This document shows positions 23,440 through 33,254 of a DNA stretch of 64,000 nt, in pieces. Position 1 is the first letter of the stretch, and the number at the start of each line of letters is the position of its first letter. The stretch spans positions 12,530,892 through 12,594,891 of the forward strand of contig CM071574.1 in NCBI GenBank assembly GCA_036426205.1, read 5' to 3'. This DNA comes from Ascaphus truei (Eukaryota; Chordata; Amphibia; Anura; Ascaphidae). The position numbers were made by a program, and so were the translations under genes. The notes below the pieces were generated by a model, which was given only the letters and a program-made list of their open reading frames with translations, made no database searches and was not told the origin of the DNA.

Positions 23440-24032
23440 TATTCTGGAAGCCAGAGGGTCACGTGGTGATGACTTAGCTCAGATAGTGTCAACTCGGCCC
23501 TCTTTTCCAAGCACGACAAGGTCTGTTTCTTTTTTTACTTTATTTTGGAGAAAGCAGGGAAATACAGTATCTTGTGTAGAGGTGTAGGTCTAAATATCTC
23601 TGTGTGTGCTTAGTAGTAAAGGGAGGTGAAAAGATAATCTTGCAGTACCATTACAGGGGTACTCACGAGTCCAGTGGTATGGTGGAAAGGAAATGGCAAT
23701 GTATGCTGGGTAGTAAGATAGTCTGGGGACAGACCATCTTTGGGCAGAGCAGAGGGGGAGAAAGCAGACTAGCCCATTTGAGAGAAAGGCTGGGGCTGCT
23801 ATGGCAACTCATAGGAGTGTCTGGGGGAGCTACAACATGTAGCAATAATGTTGCATCTCTAATACAGCAAGCTGCTGGGAGAGGGGAAATGGCACTGTAT
23901 TTATCACACAAGCACTGTGTTTGTGTGCAGAACCAAACACATACAGCTGGCACTAATAAGCTGGCAAGCAGGGCTGCGAGGAAAGGGGGGGTGAAACAGG
24001 AGTGCAGACAGGAGTATTCCTGTTCCATGACA
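23440..24032 (-). repeat. 3' LTR of BEL element C
   Basis: This 593-bp LTR is nearly identical to 27879-28486; visible differences are scattered substitutions and small indels. On the minus strand it is preceded by the purine tract agacggggag, which supports its identity as the 3' LTR. Confidence 0.9.
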
Positions 24033-24335
24033 CTCCCCGTCTGGTATCTGTAGATACCACTATATAACAGGCTATGTGGAACATATGTGCAAAGCAAACA
24101 TAACATAACAATGCAAAGGTACATATTCCCAGAGCAAGGTGATACCGGCCGGTACCACTGGCATCAAAGTCCTTTGGCCAACCTTCCAGTAAGGGAAGCC
24201 AGGTGGATGCACATCTCTTGGTTAGCTTGATGCACCACAATGTCTTTTATAAGAGTCTCTGGCACTGTTTCCTTTTAGCCTTGTGAGAAAACAGTCCTTT
24301 TGTCTCTGTAGTTTTATCAACAGAGTACATCCCCT
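24033..24335 (-). other. BEL element C, sequence between RT remnant and 3' LTR
   Basis: About 300 bp separate the RT remnant from the 3' LTR. In a full BEL element this interval holds several kilobases of RT, RNase H and integrase. I recognise no domain in it. It includes the polypurine tract at 24033-24045 on the minus strand. Confidence 0.6.
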
Positions 24336-24660
24336 TTTAAGTGTGCCAGTCGTGGTAGCTTGTCGCCCTATCACCTGGCGTTCGGCTGAAGGAGATGGCT
24401 TTTGGTTCCTTGCGGAAGCGGAACAATACTTCTGGAAGACTGGTTGTCGAATCTAGTCCAGTAAAGAGGGCGTCTCTCAGAGAGACTCCCTGAATCTGAG
24501 TGCTGGGGTATAACATTACCCGGATTTGATCGGGTTCCTGAGGGTGGTAGGCCCCAGGTGATTGGAGGTACCGACATTCTTCACCTTCCTCCATTAGAGG
24601 TGCTGGCTTTGCGTGGCCGGTAAAGAATATCTTCTGGATGAAAGCCACAAAGTTTTTTTT
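24336..24660 (-). pseudogene. BEL reverse transcriptase, N-terminal remnant
   Basis: The minus-strand frame contains a block like GVSLRDALFTGLDSTTSLPE followed by VLFRFRKEPKAI. I recognise this as the opening of BEL/Pao RT (typically GVSLND.LLTGPDL...LLGVL.RFR). The sequence then leaves the family and ends. The catalytic region is gone. This marks one side of the internal deletion. Confidence 0.6.
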
Positions 24661-25323
24661 GGGGTCATCTGGTCGCTTTTAGGTAAGGAGGTGCGAAGTG
24701 AACCTAGAGATGGCATGTTCTCCATGTTTGGGAGGAGCATCTTTTGGTGAATGGGATGGTAGCGGAGTCACCCAACTGCCTAGTCCGTATTTAGAGAGCT
24801 CCTCGACAGTTAGCCTCAGGAATCCTCTATCTTTCCTTGATGGTGTTCGTTTGCCGTCCCTTGTTGTTTGGAACGCTGTGCACCGTAGGTCATCGGTGCA
24901 TTTTTCTTGCACGGGAACATCTCCACGTCGTTTGGTGAAACACTTCTGTGTCTCTTGTTGACTGCCATCGGGAGGTTATTGTCTCCTGGAGTAACAAGAA
25001 CAGTCTCTTGTTCTAGTAAATCCCTTTGAAATGCTCTGTGGCCGTCTGTTTTTGACGTAGGAGAGACAGTTTTTTGACACTGTGGCTTCACCTGTGGGGC
25101 GCAATCTTTTACGGCTATGCCAGCCGTGGCAGCTGGTTGCTTTGTCGCTTGATACTCTATGGAGAGGAACAACTGTACATCTTAGTCGTGCCATTGCTCG
25201 CGAGAGGACTGTTTGATCGTTTATTGTCTTTTGGACGATCCCTTTGTCGGTCACCTTTGGGAGGTTACTTTCTTCCTTCGGTGGAATCGACTCGTCATCC
25301 TTAGCTGTCTGGATTGCTGAGCA
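24661..25323 (-). pseudogene. BEL pol linker, degenerate
   Basis: The interval lies between the protease-region frame and the RT remnant. Several overlapping frames are open on the minus strand but none gives a domain I recognise. A phrase near 25118-25150 (agccgtggcagctggttgct on the plus strand) is echoed at about 24349-24365 (agtcgtggtagcttgtcgcc). This may be a duplication linked to the deletion. Confidence 0.45.
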
Positions 25324-26400
25324 TCATAGGCCATTGTCGCATCCCCTCGACGTGAGGATGTCTTTGTTGATCTCAGAGGTATGACCTTGTCTTTTCTCTT
25401 CACTTGGCCCTTCGGTCACTTGGAGATGGCCAAGACATGGTTCAGAGAGAGATGTGTGCCCACATTCTGTCACCACCGTTCTGCGGGCATCAACGTAGTC
25501 TTGCCCGTGCTCTTTGTTGATGCACGCGTTGCCCACTATCACCCATCCTAGGTCAAGTCTTTGGGCGTATGGCACGTTGTGGGGTCCGCTATGCTGTTTA
25601 CGGACTTTATGTACCCTCATGATGTCCCTACCGAGCAGCAGCAGGATCTTGGCGCCTTGTTCTACCGGCCGGATGTGGTTGGCTATTCCTTTGAGGTGGG
25701 GGTAATGGAGTGCCACGTCTGGTGTAGGAATCTCGTCCCTGTTTGTGGCCATGTGGTTGCACTCGATGAGTGTGGGAAGGGGCATGTTCACTTTGCCGTC
25801 TATTGAGCATATGGTGTAGCCATTCACTCTTCTCCCTGTGGTCTCCATTCGCCCTGCGCACGTTCTGAGAGTGTAAGGAGAAGCACCGTCTTGTATGTTA
25901 AACATGTCGTTAGAACTCTGACATGACCAGCGATCGGTTGCTCTGGTCGTCGAGGATTGCGTACATCCGAATAGCCTTCTCAGGTTGTCCCTGGGGGTGC
26001 ACTGCGACAAGGCATATTTTGGAGCAGGATATTTTGTCACCTTTTTTCCGCAAACCTCAGTGCGCTGAGATGTGACGGATGTTGGCTCTCCTTCTCCTTC
26101 CTCCCTGCCATACTCCGCTACGGAGGATGGGTTCTTGAGTTGGTGGAGTGTCAGCGCCTCTGGGTGTAACGATGTCACGTGCTTGTCACTTTCGCACACT
26201 GTGCATTTGATCTCTTCTTTACAGTCCCTGGCTAGGTGAGTCGAGGAGCCGCAGCACCTGAAGCAAACTCTGAATTCTCCAAGTAACCTCTTGCGTTCCT
26301 CTAGGGACTTCATCCTGAACCCAAAGCACTTGTTGAGTGGGTGTGGCTTCTTGTGTATGGGACATTCCCTGTTTGGGGTGCATCCGTGTGTGCGCTGGCG
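25324..26400 (-). pseudogene. BEL gag-pol: zinc knuckles and protease region
   Basis: The frame is open from about 26400 down to 25324. It begins with the basic phrase KKPHPLNKCFGFRM, then a CCHC-type knuckle with CFRCCGSSTHLARDC and a second CTVCESDKH...H. The C-terminal half contains a block typical of the BEL protease-side domain (DUF1758-like): IPTPDVALHYPHLKGIANHI, LLLLGRDIMRVHKV and YAQRLDLGWVIVGNACI. A canonical catalytic DTG motif is not evident where expected, so the protease core is probably damaged. This frame differs from that of the upstream gag, so one frameshift lies near 26350-26450. Confidence 0.8.
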
Positions 26401-27397
26401 TGTGGATCACTGTTGCAGCTGTGGCTATCGTAGGCAGCATGTGCCATTGACGGAGCAGCGTCTTCTCCTCGTGTCCTAGCAAGTCTCCGGTGTCTGTGGT
26501 GTCACTCCCTCCGTGTTGAGATGGTGCGCTGGTGTTTACGCTGAAAAGGCTCCTTACGTAGTCTTCAGTGCGTTGGGCTGGATCCTCTGAGACTATCCGT
26601 CTGTACGGTAGCTCCCCGCCGTCCTGTCTCGCAGCTGCTTCTAGGACTTCGGCTTGGGCTATGGCGGCAGCGGCGTCCTCTTCTTTGCTAAGAGCCTCTA
26701 GATCCGCGTCTAATTCGGCCTTTCTACGCGCATTGGCAGCGGCGGCGGCCTGCTCCTCCTCTTCTATGCGTGCCTTTTCTGCCCTTACAGCTGCCTCTCT
26801 CTGACCATATTCGGCCCTGGCACGTGCGGCCTCTGCGGTCGCTCGCGCCTTGGTAGCGTTTGCGCTTGCGCTAGACGCATAAGATTGCGCTGATCTTGCT
26901 GACCTTGATGAGTGTCTGGATGTGCTGGAGCGCTGTGATGCAGTTTCCAGCAAAAGGTCCTTTCTCTGGTCTTCGGCCTCAGTGACAGTGGTCTGCACGA
27001 AGCCGTCACGCTCCAGGTCAGTTGCCTCCTGCTGGTCACGTTCGCTGAGGCTTTCCTCCGTGTTAATTCTTTTTAGGTAGGCGAGATATGTTTGTGACAG
27101 CATTTGGTAACGTTTGTGACTTGACCTCAATTGGGCTATAGCTTGCCTAATTTGTTTCTCCTGATCACTAGTACTTGCAACGTTACATATTTCACGACCA
27201 GTATCCTCCCAGGCCTTCTCTAACCTTTCGCGGTGTGCTTCAATGTCAGTCTCATATTTTTCGCGGGCCTTTTGTGTCAGTGTGACTGTCCGTTTGGGCC
27301 TTGCGCCTGCCCGCGCCTGTTGCACTTGCGCAGCGGTCTCTGTGTCTGAGTGATCGCTTTCTTGCGTGATGTCTGGTGAGGCTCTGAGTTCTGCCAT
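26350..27397 (-). pseudogene. BEL gag, coiled-coil N-terminal part
   Basis: The frame starts MAELRASPDITQESD at 27397 and is open through more than 300 codons. It begins acidic, then has a basic stretch with K/R-rich phrases (ARPKRTVTLTQKAREKY), a Ser/Arg-rich segment (SSTSRHSSRSARSAQSYASS) and a long Ala/Glu/Arg-rich predicted coiled coil (about residues 180-250). This layout is familiar from BEL/Pao Gag proteins of vertebrates. The normal zinc-knuckle continuation is found only after a change of frame near 26350-26450, so the tail of this frame to 26219 is out-of-frame reading. Confidence 0.8.
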
Positions 27398-27878
27398 GCT
27401 GTAGGTGTGTGTAGGCCTTTTGCCATTACGTGTGGCGTGCGGTCTTTTACTTTGTCAGCGATGGGCGTCTGTCTCAGATGATACCGAGCGGTGTCCTGCA
27501 GCGTGCAGCGTGGGGGTAGCTGTACTCACAGGTGTCCGGTGGCTCTGACCCGTGTCCTGGCGGGTGTCCGGTGGTGTGGCCCTTGATGGCGCTGGCCGTG
27601 GGAACTTGCGCAGGGGTAGGTGAGATGGTGGCTCTTCACTATGGGGCTGTGCAGAGGGTGAACTCAGACAGAGAAAAAGCAGTTAGGTTTTGTGTGAGAA
27701 GCACTGTTTGTTGCAAAGCTGCTGTGCAGTGTAGGCACTGCTTGTTTGTTAAGGCTGCAGGCTGTGTGCAGTTTGAGCTACTTGGTGCTTCCTTTGTCTG
27801 CAGAGATTGTCCAATTTATCATGGAGTCTGGAGTAGCAGCTCCTGTAAGTGTCTGTAAGGCACACAATATCTTTTCAC
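27398..27878 (-). other. BEL element C 5' leader
   Basis: This is the untranslated leader between the 5' LTR and gag on the minus strand. Directly after the LTR it reads gtgaaaagatattgtgtgcc, where a primer-binding site is expected; I cannot assign a tRNA. Confidence 0.5.
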
Positions 27879-28486
27879 TATTCTGGAAGCCAGAGGGTCA
27901 CGTGGTGATGACTTAGCTCAGATAGTGTCAACTCGGCCCTCTTTTCCAAGCACGACAAGGTCTGTTTCTTTTCTTACTTTATTTTGGAGAAAGCAGGGAA
28001 ATACAGTATCTTGTGTAGAGGTGTAGGTCTAAATATCTCTGTGTGTGCTTAGTAGTAAAGGGAGGTGAAAAGATAATCTTGCAGTGCCATTACAGGGGTT
28101 ACAGTAAGGTACTCACGAGTCCAGTGGTATGATGGAAAGGAAATGGCAAAGTATGCTGGGTAGTAAGATAGTCTGGGGACAGACCATCTGTGGGCAGAGT
28201 AGAGGGGGAGAAAGCAGACTAGCCCATTTGAGAGAAAGGCTGGGGCTGCTATGGCAACTCACAGGAGTGTCTGGGAGAGCTACAACATGTAGCAATAATG
28301 TTGCATCTCTAATACAGCAAGATGCTGGGAGAGGGGAAATGGCACTGTATTTATCACACAAGCACTGTGTTTGTGTGCAGAACCAAACACATACAGCTGG
28401 CACTAATAAGCTGGCAAGCAGAGCTGTGAGGAAAGGGGGGGGGGGTGAAACAGAAGTGCAGACAGGAGTATTCCTGTTCCATGACA
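27879..28486 (-). repeat. 5' LTR of BEL element C
   Basis: This 608-bp LTR pairs with 23440-24032. On the minus strand it begins TGTCATGGAACAGG and ends CCAGAATA. The plus-strand open frame over it (MMERKWQ...) also appears over the other LTR and is not a gene. Confidence 0.9.
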
Positions 28487-28649
28487 ATCCCGGTCTGGAT
28501 GTGAGTAACGTCAGACTTTGGAGCGATCTACTGATAGTAACGTTATTTCCATGCGCTAACATGAACGGAGGTTTGAGGATATGCGATGTTAGGTTAATGT
28601 CTCATTAGCATATGAATTGCATATGAATAAGCCAGACGTCTGTTACAAG

Positions 28650-30630
28650 TGTAGCCTGGAGCTCCCGTGGCTCTTGGAGACCCCCCTCCCCTTGAGCATC
28701 TCGGTCGCGGGTGCCGACGGACCCGACGGCTGCTTCCAAGGGTGGGGGCTGGAGCAGGGAGCAGCGCGGCTTCTCCTGCCTGCGGCCGGTTGCCGGGGAC
28801 GCGATCGGGCGGTTGCTAAGGCCGCGATCGCGTCTCTAAGGTCCCGGCGGCCGGACAAGCAGGGCGCCGCCATTGAGGACACTGTTGCGCATGCGCAGGG
28901 ACGCGTAGGCGCAGGGACAGCCCCCGAGACAGGGATAGCTCGCCGCGCGAGGGGATTGAGCAGGGAAAGAGGAGGGAAGGCGAGGCAGAGCCCGGGAAAG
29001 CTGCATGCGCCACGCAGTGAAGGTAGGGAAAAGCCCGAACCCCTAGCCTACCAGGAAGGCTCTGAGTGGGACTGCATATCCCAAGAGCCTTTGCGAGCCC
29101 ATGTGACAACAGGGAGCCAATGGGCTTAGGAGACCCCGGGAAAGAGATACATGGCGGGCTCTGCAGCACGTTAGATCAGTCAGAGCACGGAGCAGCCCAG
29201 GGAAGGAGGTAGGGTACAGGAGTCAGGGACTCCCTGTACTAGGCCAGCACCCCCAGGGCTCGAGATAGCATCAGCTCCCCGTAAGGTGAGTGGTGCCAGG
29301 GGCAGCCCTCGGGTTGGACATGCAACTTCATTAGTGGGAGCTGGGAAGGGAGGTTACGCAGAGTTGGAGTCAGGGAGCTGTGAGGGAAGGAAGGGTGCGG
29401 GAGCGAGTGCAAGCTCCTGCCCCATAGGTACTCAAACACAACGTAGGCCCCAACTCCCCACTGGTTAGTGGGTAATGTGAGGGAGGCCCAAGATAGGGAC
29501 GCTGCTTCGTGTATGCTGCCTTGTCAGAGTCACGGCTGGCAGTGCCGTGAGGTCTGACAGGCAGGCACCTGTTGCCAGCAGTTGACTGCCAAGCTCCAGT
29601 GAGCTACAGCTTGCTGCGGTAGGCGCTGGGGACTAGTCAGAGAGTAGTGGGTCTGGAGAAGGGCTATAGCTGTTCTAGTCACCGTTGAGGTAGCGCTAGG
29701 GTAGGATGCCTGAAGGGATGCCTGTTAACGAGGTCAGGAATTCTGGAGAGGATCTGCACTAGGCTAGCCAACAGTAGGTAGAAGCCAAGTAATGCATGGA
29801 AGAGTACTCTAGTCCATCCAGATCACTTACCGAAGGACTTGGGTAGTTGGGGGAGTGGGACAGGTCATTACCCCTGCAGGCCCTAGGAGTTCCCCAAGCC
29901 ACTACAGGTTGCTGTACTACAGGGACAGGCCCTAGGTTAGGATTCCTGTCACGTGTAGTACTCTAACTTAGATTAGACAGGGACACAGCAGACGCTTGCG
30001 GTTCCTGTGAAGCGGTTCGCGACCACGTTGGGGTCAGCCAGAGACGATTCCAGAGTGGGACCCCCTAGCGGTCCGCACGTGCAAGGAGTTCGGTTGGATC
30101 AGACGGATTTATCACACGTCTGACCTTTGAGAAGTTTGTTGAGCCAGAGCACCGGATGTCGCTCGCGAGGTATTAACCATCACATGTGCACCAACAGGCC
30201 TAGAGGTTTTAGGACTGGCAGTCACCCATTGACTATCTCTGTAGGAGTACGGGACATTGGTGGGGTTTGGGACACTGGGTGGGATCACCTAGTGTGAGGG
30301 AAATCGTCCTGCGAGACGTCACTGTTAGTGTCTCACCGTGAGAGGAGACACAGGGTATCATTATTATTCGTTAGTAAAGTCCTTAGTTATTTACCTCACC
30401 GTTTGTTTTATTGATTGTCTGCGAGGAACCACTCCCCTCTGGTGGAGCCATCGCAGGTGGAGGCGCTGATTGAGTAAGTGGTTTACCCTAGTATAATTGC
30501 CCCAGGTTCCGTGGCGGAAGCTCAGCCCTCCTGCGAGCCACAGGTAACGCACCACACCTGAGTAACAAGATATTGTTTCATGGCACTCACACAGTAGAAT
30601 CTGCGATTGGGTGGGGGAATACCCGTTACA
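28650..30630 (+). repeat. 5' LTR of element A
   Basis: This 1981-bp LTR is unusually long for a Gypsy-type element. Its first 450 bp are CpG-rich and include ggccgcgatcgcgtc and the NRF1-like palindrome tgcgcatgcgca. The last 250 bp contain the U5 stem, the PBS-like motif at 30458 and a segment related to the U5 of element B. Confidence 0.88.
30419..30468 (+). promoter_or_regulatory. U5 stem plus PBS-like motif, 5' LTR of A
   Basis: CTGCGA (30419-30424) pairs with TCGCAG (30451-30456). TGGAGGCGCTG follows at 30458-30468. The same 11-mer begins the true primer-binding site 175 bp further on, at 30633. Confidence 0.65.
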
Positions 30631-30650
30631 TTTGGAGGCGCTGCTGAGAG
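30631..30650 (+). promoter_or_regulatory. primer-binding site of element A
   Basis: TTTGGAGGCGCTGCTGAGAG follows the LTR directly. It starts with the TGG expected for pairing to a tRNA CCA end. I cannot name a vertebrate tRNA whose 3' end matches the rest. Confidence 0.65.
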
Positions 30651-30704
30651 AGACCTGGGGTGCCCGGTATATTTTTTTTCTAAATTGTGCTATTTTTGTT
30701 CGCC

Positions 30705-30947
30705 ATGAAGAAGCCACGTGCTGATTTCCCGCCCGCGCGGGAAAATGTTGCAAACTGGCCGGGTTTGGCGGGAAACCCTATGCCCCGCCCCCGCCAACTG
30801 AATAACTCCATGAAAGAGTGTGCTGCCCCTTCTTCAGATTCCACCAGGGGGAGCAAGCACCATCCTATCCGGTGGCAGCAGCAAGCGGAATTTGCAGAGA
30901 TCATTGTGATCAAAAATGCTGTTTTTTATCTTGCTACATGTGAGTAA
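30705..30947 (+). CDS. short leader ORF of element A, ending in the tandem array
   Basis: An 80-codon frame starts MKKPRADFPPAREN about 55 nt after the primer-binding site, where a gag start would be expected. It runs through the first tandem unit (PIRWQQQAEFAEII, then VIKNAVFYLATC) and stops at the unit's end, gtgagtaa, which is also a splice-donor-like sequence. Each of the four later units repeats the same peptide and stop. The protein resembles nothing I know. It may be the N-terminal exon of a spliced Gag-like product or a chance frame. Confidence 0.35.
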   Translation: MKKPRADFPPARENVANWPGLAGNPMPRPRQLNNSMKECAAPSSDSTRGSKHHPIRWQQQAEFAEIIVIKNAVFYLATCE

Positions 30948-31308
30948 AAAAAAAATCCTATCCGGTGGCAGCAGCAAGCGGAATTTGCAGAGATCATTGT
31001 GATCAAAAATGCTGTTTTTTATCTTGCTACATGTGAGTAAAAAAAATCCTATCCGGTGGCAGCAGCAAGCGGAATTTGCAGAGATCATTGTGATCAAAAA
31101 TGCTGTTTTTTATCTTGCTACATGTGAGTAAAAATCCTATCCGGTGGCAGCAGCAAGCGGAATTTGCAGAGATCATTGTGATCAAAAATGCTGTTTTTTA
31201 TCTTGCTACATGTGAGTAAAAAAATCCTATCCGGTGGCAGCAGCAAGCGGAATTTGCAGAGATCATTGTGATCAAAAATGCTGTTTTTTATCTTGCTACA
31301 TGTGAGTA
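30862..31308 (+). repeat. five-copy tandem array, about 90-bp unit
   Basis: Units start at 30862, 30955, 31046, 31134 and 31224. Each begins atcctatccggtggcagcag and ends ctacatgtgagta. The differences in period (93, 91, 88, 90) come almost only from the length of the A tract after gagta. The units are otherwise essentially identical, which implies recent amplification. Confidence 0.97.
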
Positions 31309-31748
31309 GATTGGAATTTACCTACTAAATGTATTAAACTGCCAAACAGTCTACGCTATGTCCAGTTTTTCCTACCCTAAGGTCAGCTGATAACCACACT
31401 CCTCTGGCAACAACTAATCATACAGACTGACACCAGTTCGTAAAGATACCTTTACGTGTCTGTATCCTACCTCACGTTTGTGAGTATTTTGAGTACACAC
31501 TCTGTGCTAGACATTCTAATATTTTTTCACTAATTGCACAATATTGCACCATAAGTATTTTTTTATGTGTTCCCACATGGTATGCGCTTCCTGATGACTC
31601 ACCTGCCACTTGGAGCAAGCACTGTAAGCCTTCACCCATAACTGCTGTCTCCATCAAAGAAAGTACTGGGGGCAAAGAAAATTGCTCACCGTCATATGGA
31701 CTCTGGCCGACTAAGGCCGGGTGTGTATCCTTTTTGTTGTGCCCGTGT
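31309..31748 (+). other. element A, leader between tandem array and main ORF
   Basis: About 440 bp without a domain or long frame. If the array's donors are used, a 3' splice site should lie here or at the ORF start; I see no strong pyrimidine tract. Confidence 0.5.
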
Positions 31749-33254
31749 ATGATAGAAGCGTTGAGTCCGTTGGGTAGTATGAACTTTGATGTTTTGACGT
31801 GCCTGATAAAGGGGCGGTTGGAAGACGCGAACGAGGATGGGTGCCTGGAATGTTTCTGTAACCAGGGTGACTGCTCATGTTGTAAATTGGCCTGGGGACG
31901 CTTATGTGGCTGCTGCAGGGCGCCGACCCTGCAACCCGTGCCGTTGGTGGCTACTGTCCCAGATCCCAAGCAGGAATCTCAGATGGCAGAACCCAGAGAT
32001 GAAGATGCTGTTACTGGCTCTACCTCAACCACGGAGGTGGAGGAGCTGACAGACAAGGCTGCCCTAGTCCCCCGTTGCAACCAAGAGGGAAGGATTGAGG
32101 CCCAGCCAGCTATGGAAAAGGACGAACCATCGGTGGCGATGCGCCTACCGGCGAACCACCCCAGCGATGATACAGAGGAATCACCGGGTAAGGTGTCTGT
32201 ACCCCCATCTTCTTTTAGTGATTCCAGTGACCAACCCCTCGTGGTGATGCGTCTGCCGGCGGACCACGCGAGTGAAGTCATTAAGCCAATTATCTCAGTG
32301 AATCCTGATATGGGCCCGTGTGCCCTACAACGGGTCGCCCGGCCTACTACAGAGATACCTGACAGTGTTCCACAAGAAGAGAAAACCATTGCAAGCCAGC
32401 AGAGTGGTAAGGAACCCCCTTGCCCCCCACAGGCTCCGATGGAGGTGGCCGTGAAAAAGGCCAGAGTTACGGCTCCTGAACTGAGTATGAGCCCGTGCGC
32501 TCCGACTCAAATGGTCCCAGGACTGGGATCCAACGCTCCCGAGTTTCAAGCCAGTAAGTGGACTGTCCCAGAAGTGCCGGGGGCAGGTCCCAAGACAGCC
32601 GAGGTGGGAACTGACAGTGTCCCCGAGGACCTGTGGGCTACCGTGAATCACCACAGTGGTAAGGTATCTACCCTTTACCCCCTGCCAGGTGAAACAGAGA
32701 CTTTGAGGAAAGAGACATTGTCCATTGCTCGCTTCCCAGCGGAAGCCTCGCAAGTACGTAGGGACAAGGACTGTGTGGCGAGGGATTTAGTAAAAATTGC
32801 CTCCCTTAAGCCCAAAAAGGAGCGTGCCATTCGCCAAGTAGTGGACCGCGGAAAAGGTCCTGGCCTCCTGGTCTACCGCATCCATGCCGCGGGTGACCGG
32901 GTAAAGGTCTGCTTCAGAGACATGGTGCTACTCCTTCCACCAGGGGGAGGAAGTAGCGAGGAACCAGTGACTGTTGCCCTCCGGTGTGCTCTTCAAGAAA
33001 TTTTTCTGGGGGAGGCTCACAGACGCAAAAGTGAGGTACCCCCACTTGATCAGTTAGGGGCACCCCACGAATGGTCTCAGCAAACAGCTGACGCTCAGCT
33101 GGCCTCGGGTATGGTATGTGAACTGTATTGTAACCTGATGTCTAAAGTCACCAGTGATAGATTGTACATATGCCCTGCATTTTCATTGTATAATTGTGTA
33201 CCAGGTTATGTCTGCCATCCAAGCGAGGTCGTTGGAGTTTCACCAGGGGGAGAG
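31749..33254 (+). CDS. element A main ORF: Cys-rich N terminus, Pro-rich middle, pol-tail C terminus
   Basis: The frame is open for about 500 codons from ATG 31749 (MIEALSPLGSMNFDVLTCLI) and continues into the 3' LTR to 33659. A second Met lies at 31779. Residues of about 30-60 hold a cysteine cluster (CLECFCNQGDCSCC, then CGCC). The middle is Pro/Ser/Glu-rich and probably disordered, with a repeated MRLPA(N/D)H phrase. Near 32860-32945 comes PGLLVYRI...DRVK...LLLP, which parallels PGLPVYRI...GRVK...LLP at the end of element B integrase. Near 33055 is DQLGAPH, paralleled by DQFGAPH at about 59245 in B. No Gag, protease or RT domain is recognisable. I infer a new or captured N-terminal protein fused to a pol remnant. 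Confidence 0.6.
33240..33254 (+). promoter_or_regulatory. polypurine tract of element A
   Basis: Accagggggagag ends directly at the 3' LTR. Near-copies of caccagggggag also lie at about 30841 and 32939 inside the element. Confidence 0.7.

Larger units (their letters stand above)
23440..28486 (-). mobile_element. BEL/Pao LTR retrotransposon C, internally deleted
   Basis: Two LTRs (23440-24032 and 27879-28486) flank a 3.85-kb interior read on the minus strand. The whole is bounded by perfect 5-bp duplications atccc (23435-23439 and 28487-28491), the length usual for BEL elements. On the minus strand the LTR begins TGTCATGG and ends CAGAATA. The interior encodes a coiled-coil Gag, paired zinc knuckles and a protease-region segment, and only the start of reverse transcriptase. 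Most of RT and all of RNase H and integrase are missing, so this copy cannot move by itself. Confidence 0.88.

Noticed and set aside
23604..24124. Long overlapping open frames on both strands, repeated at 28113-28608
   Set aside because: They lie exactly over the two LTR copies of BEL element C and exist only because the LTRs are alike.
28617..29169. 170-codon plus-strand and 117-codon minus-strand frames
   Set aside because: They are in the CpG-rich start of the element A LTR, recur in the other LTR at 33206-33753, and show only GC-driven composition.
30862..31308. CRISPR array
   Set aside because: Units are contiguous with no unique spacers and lie inside an LTR retrotransposon leader in a vertebrate genome.
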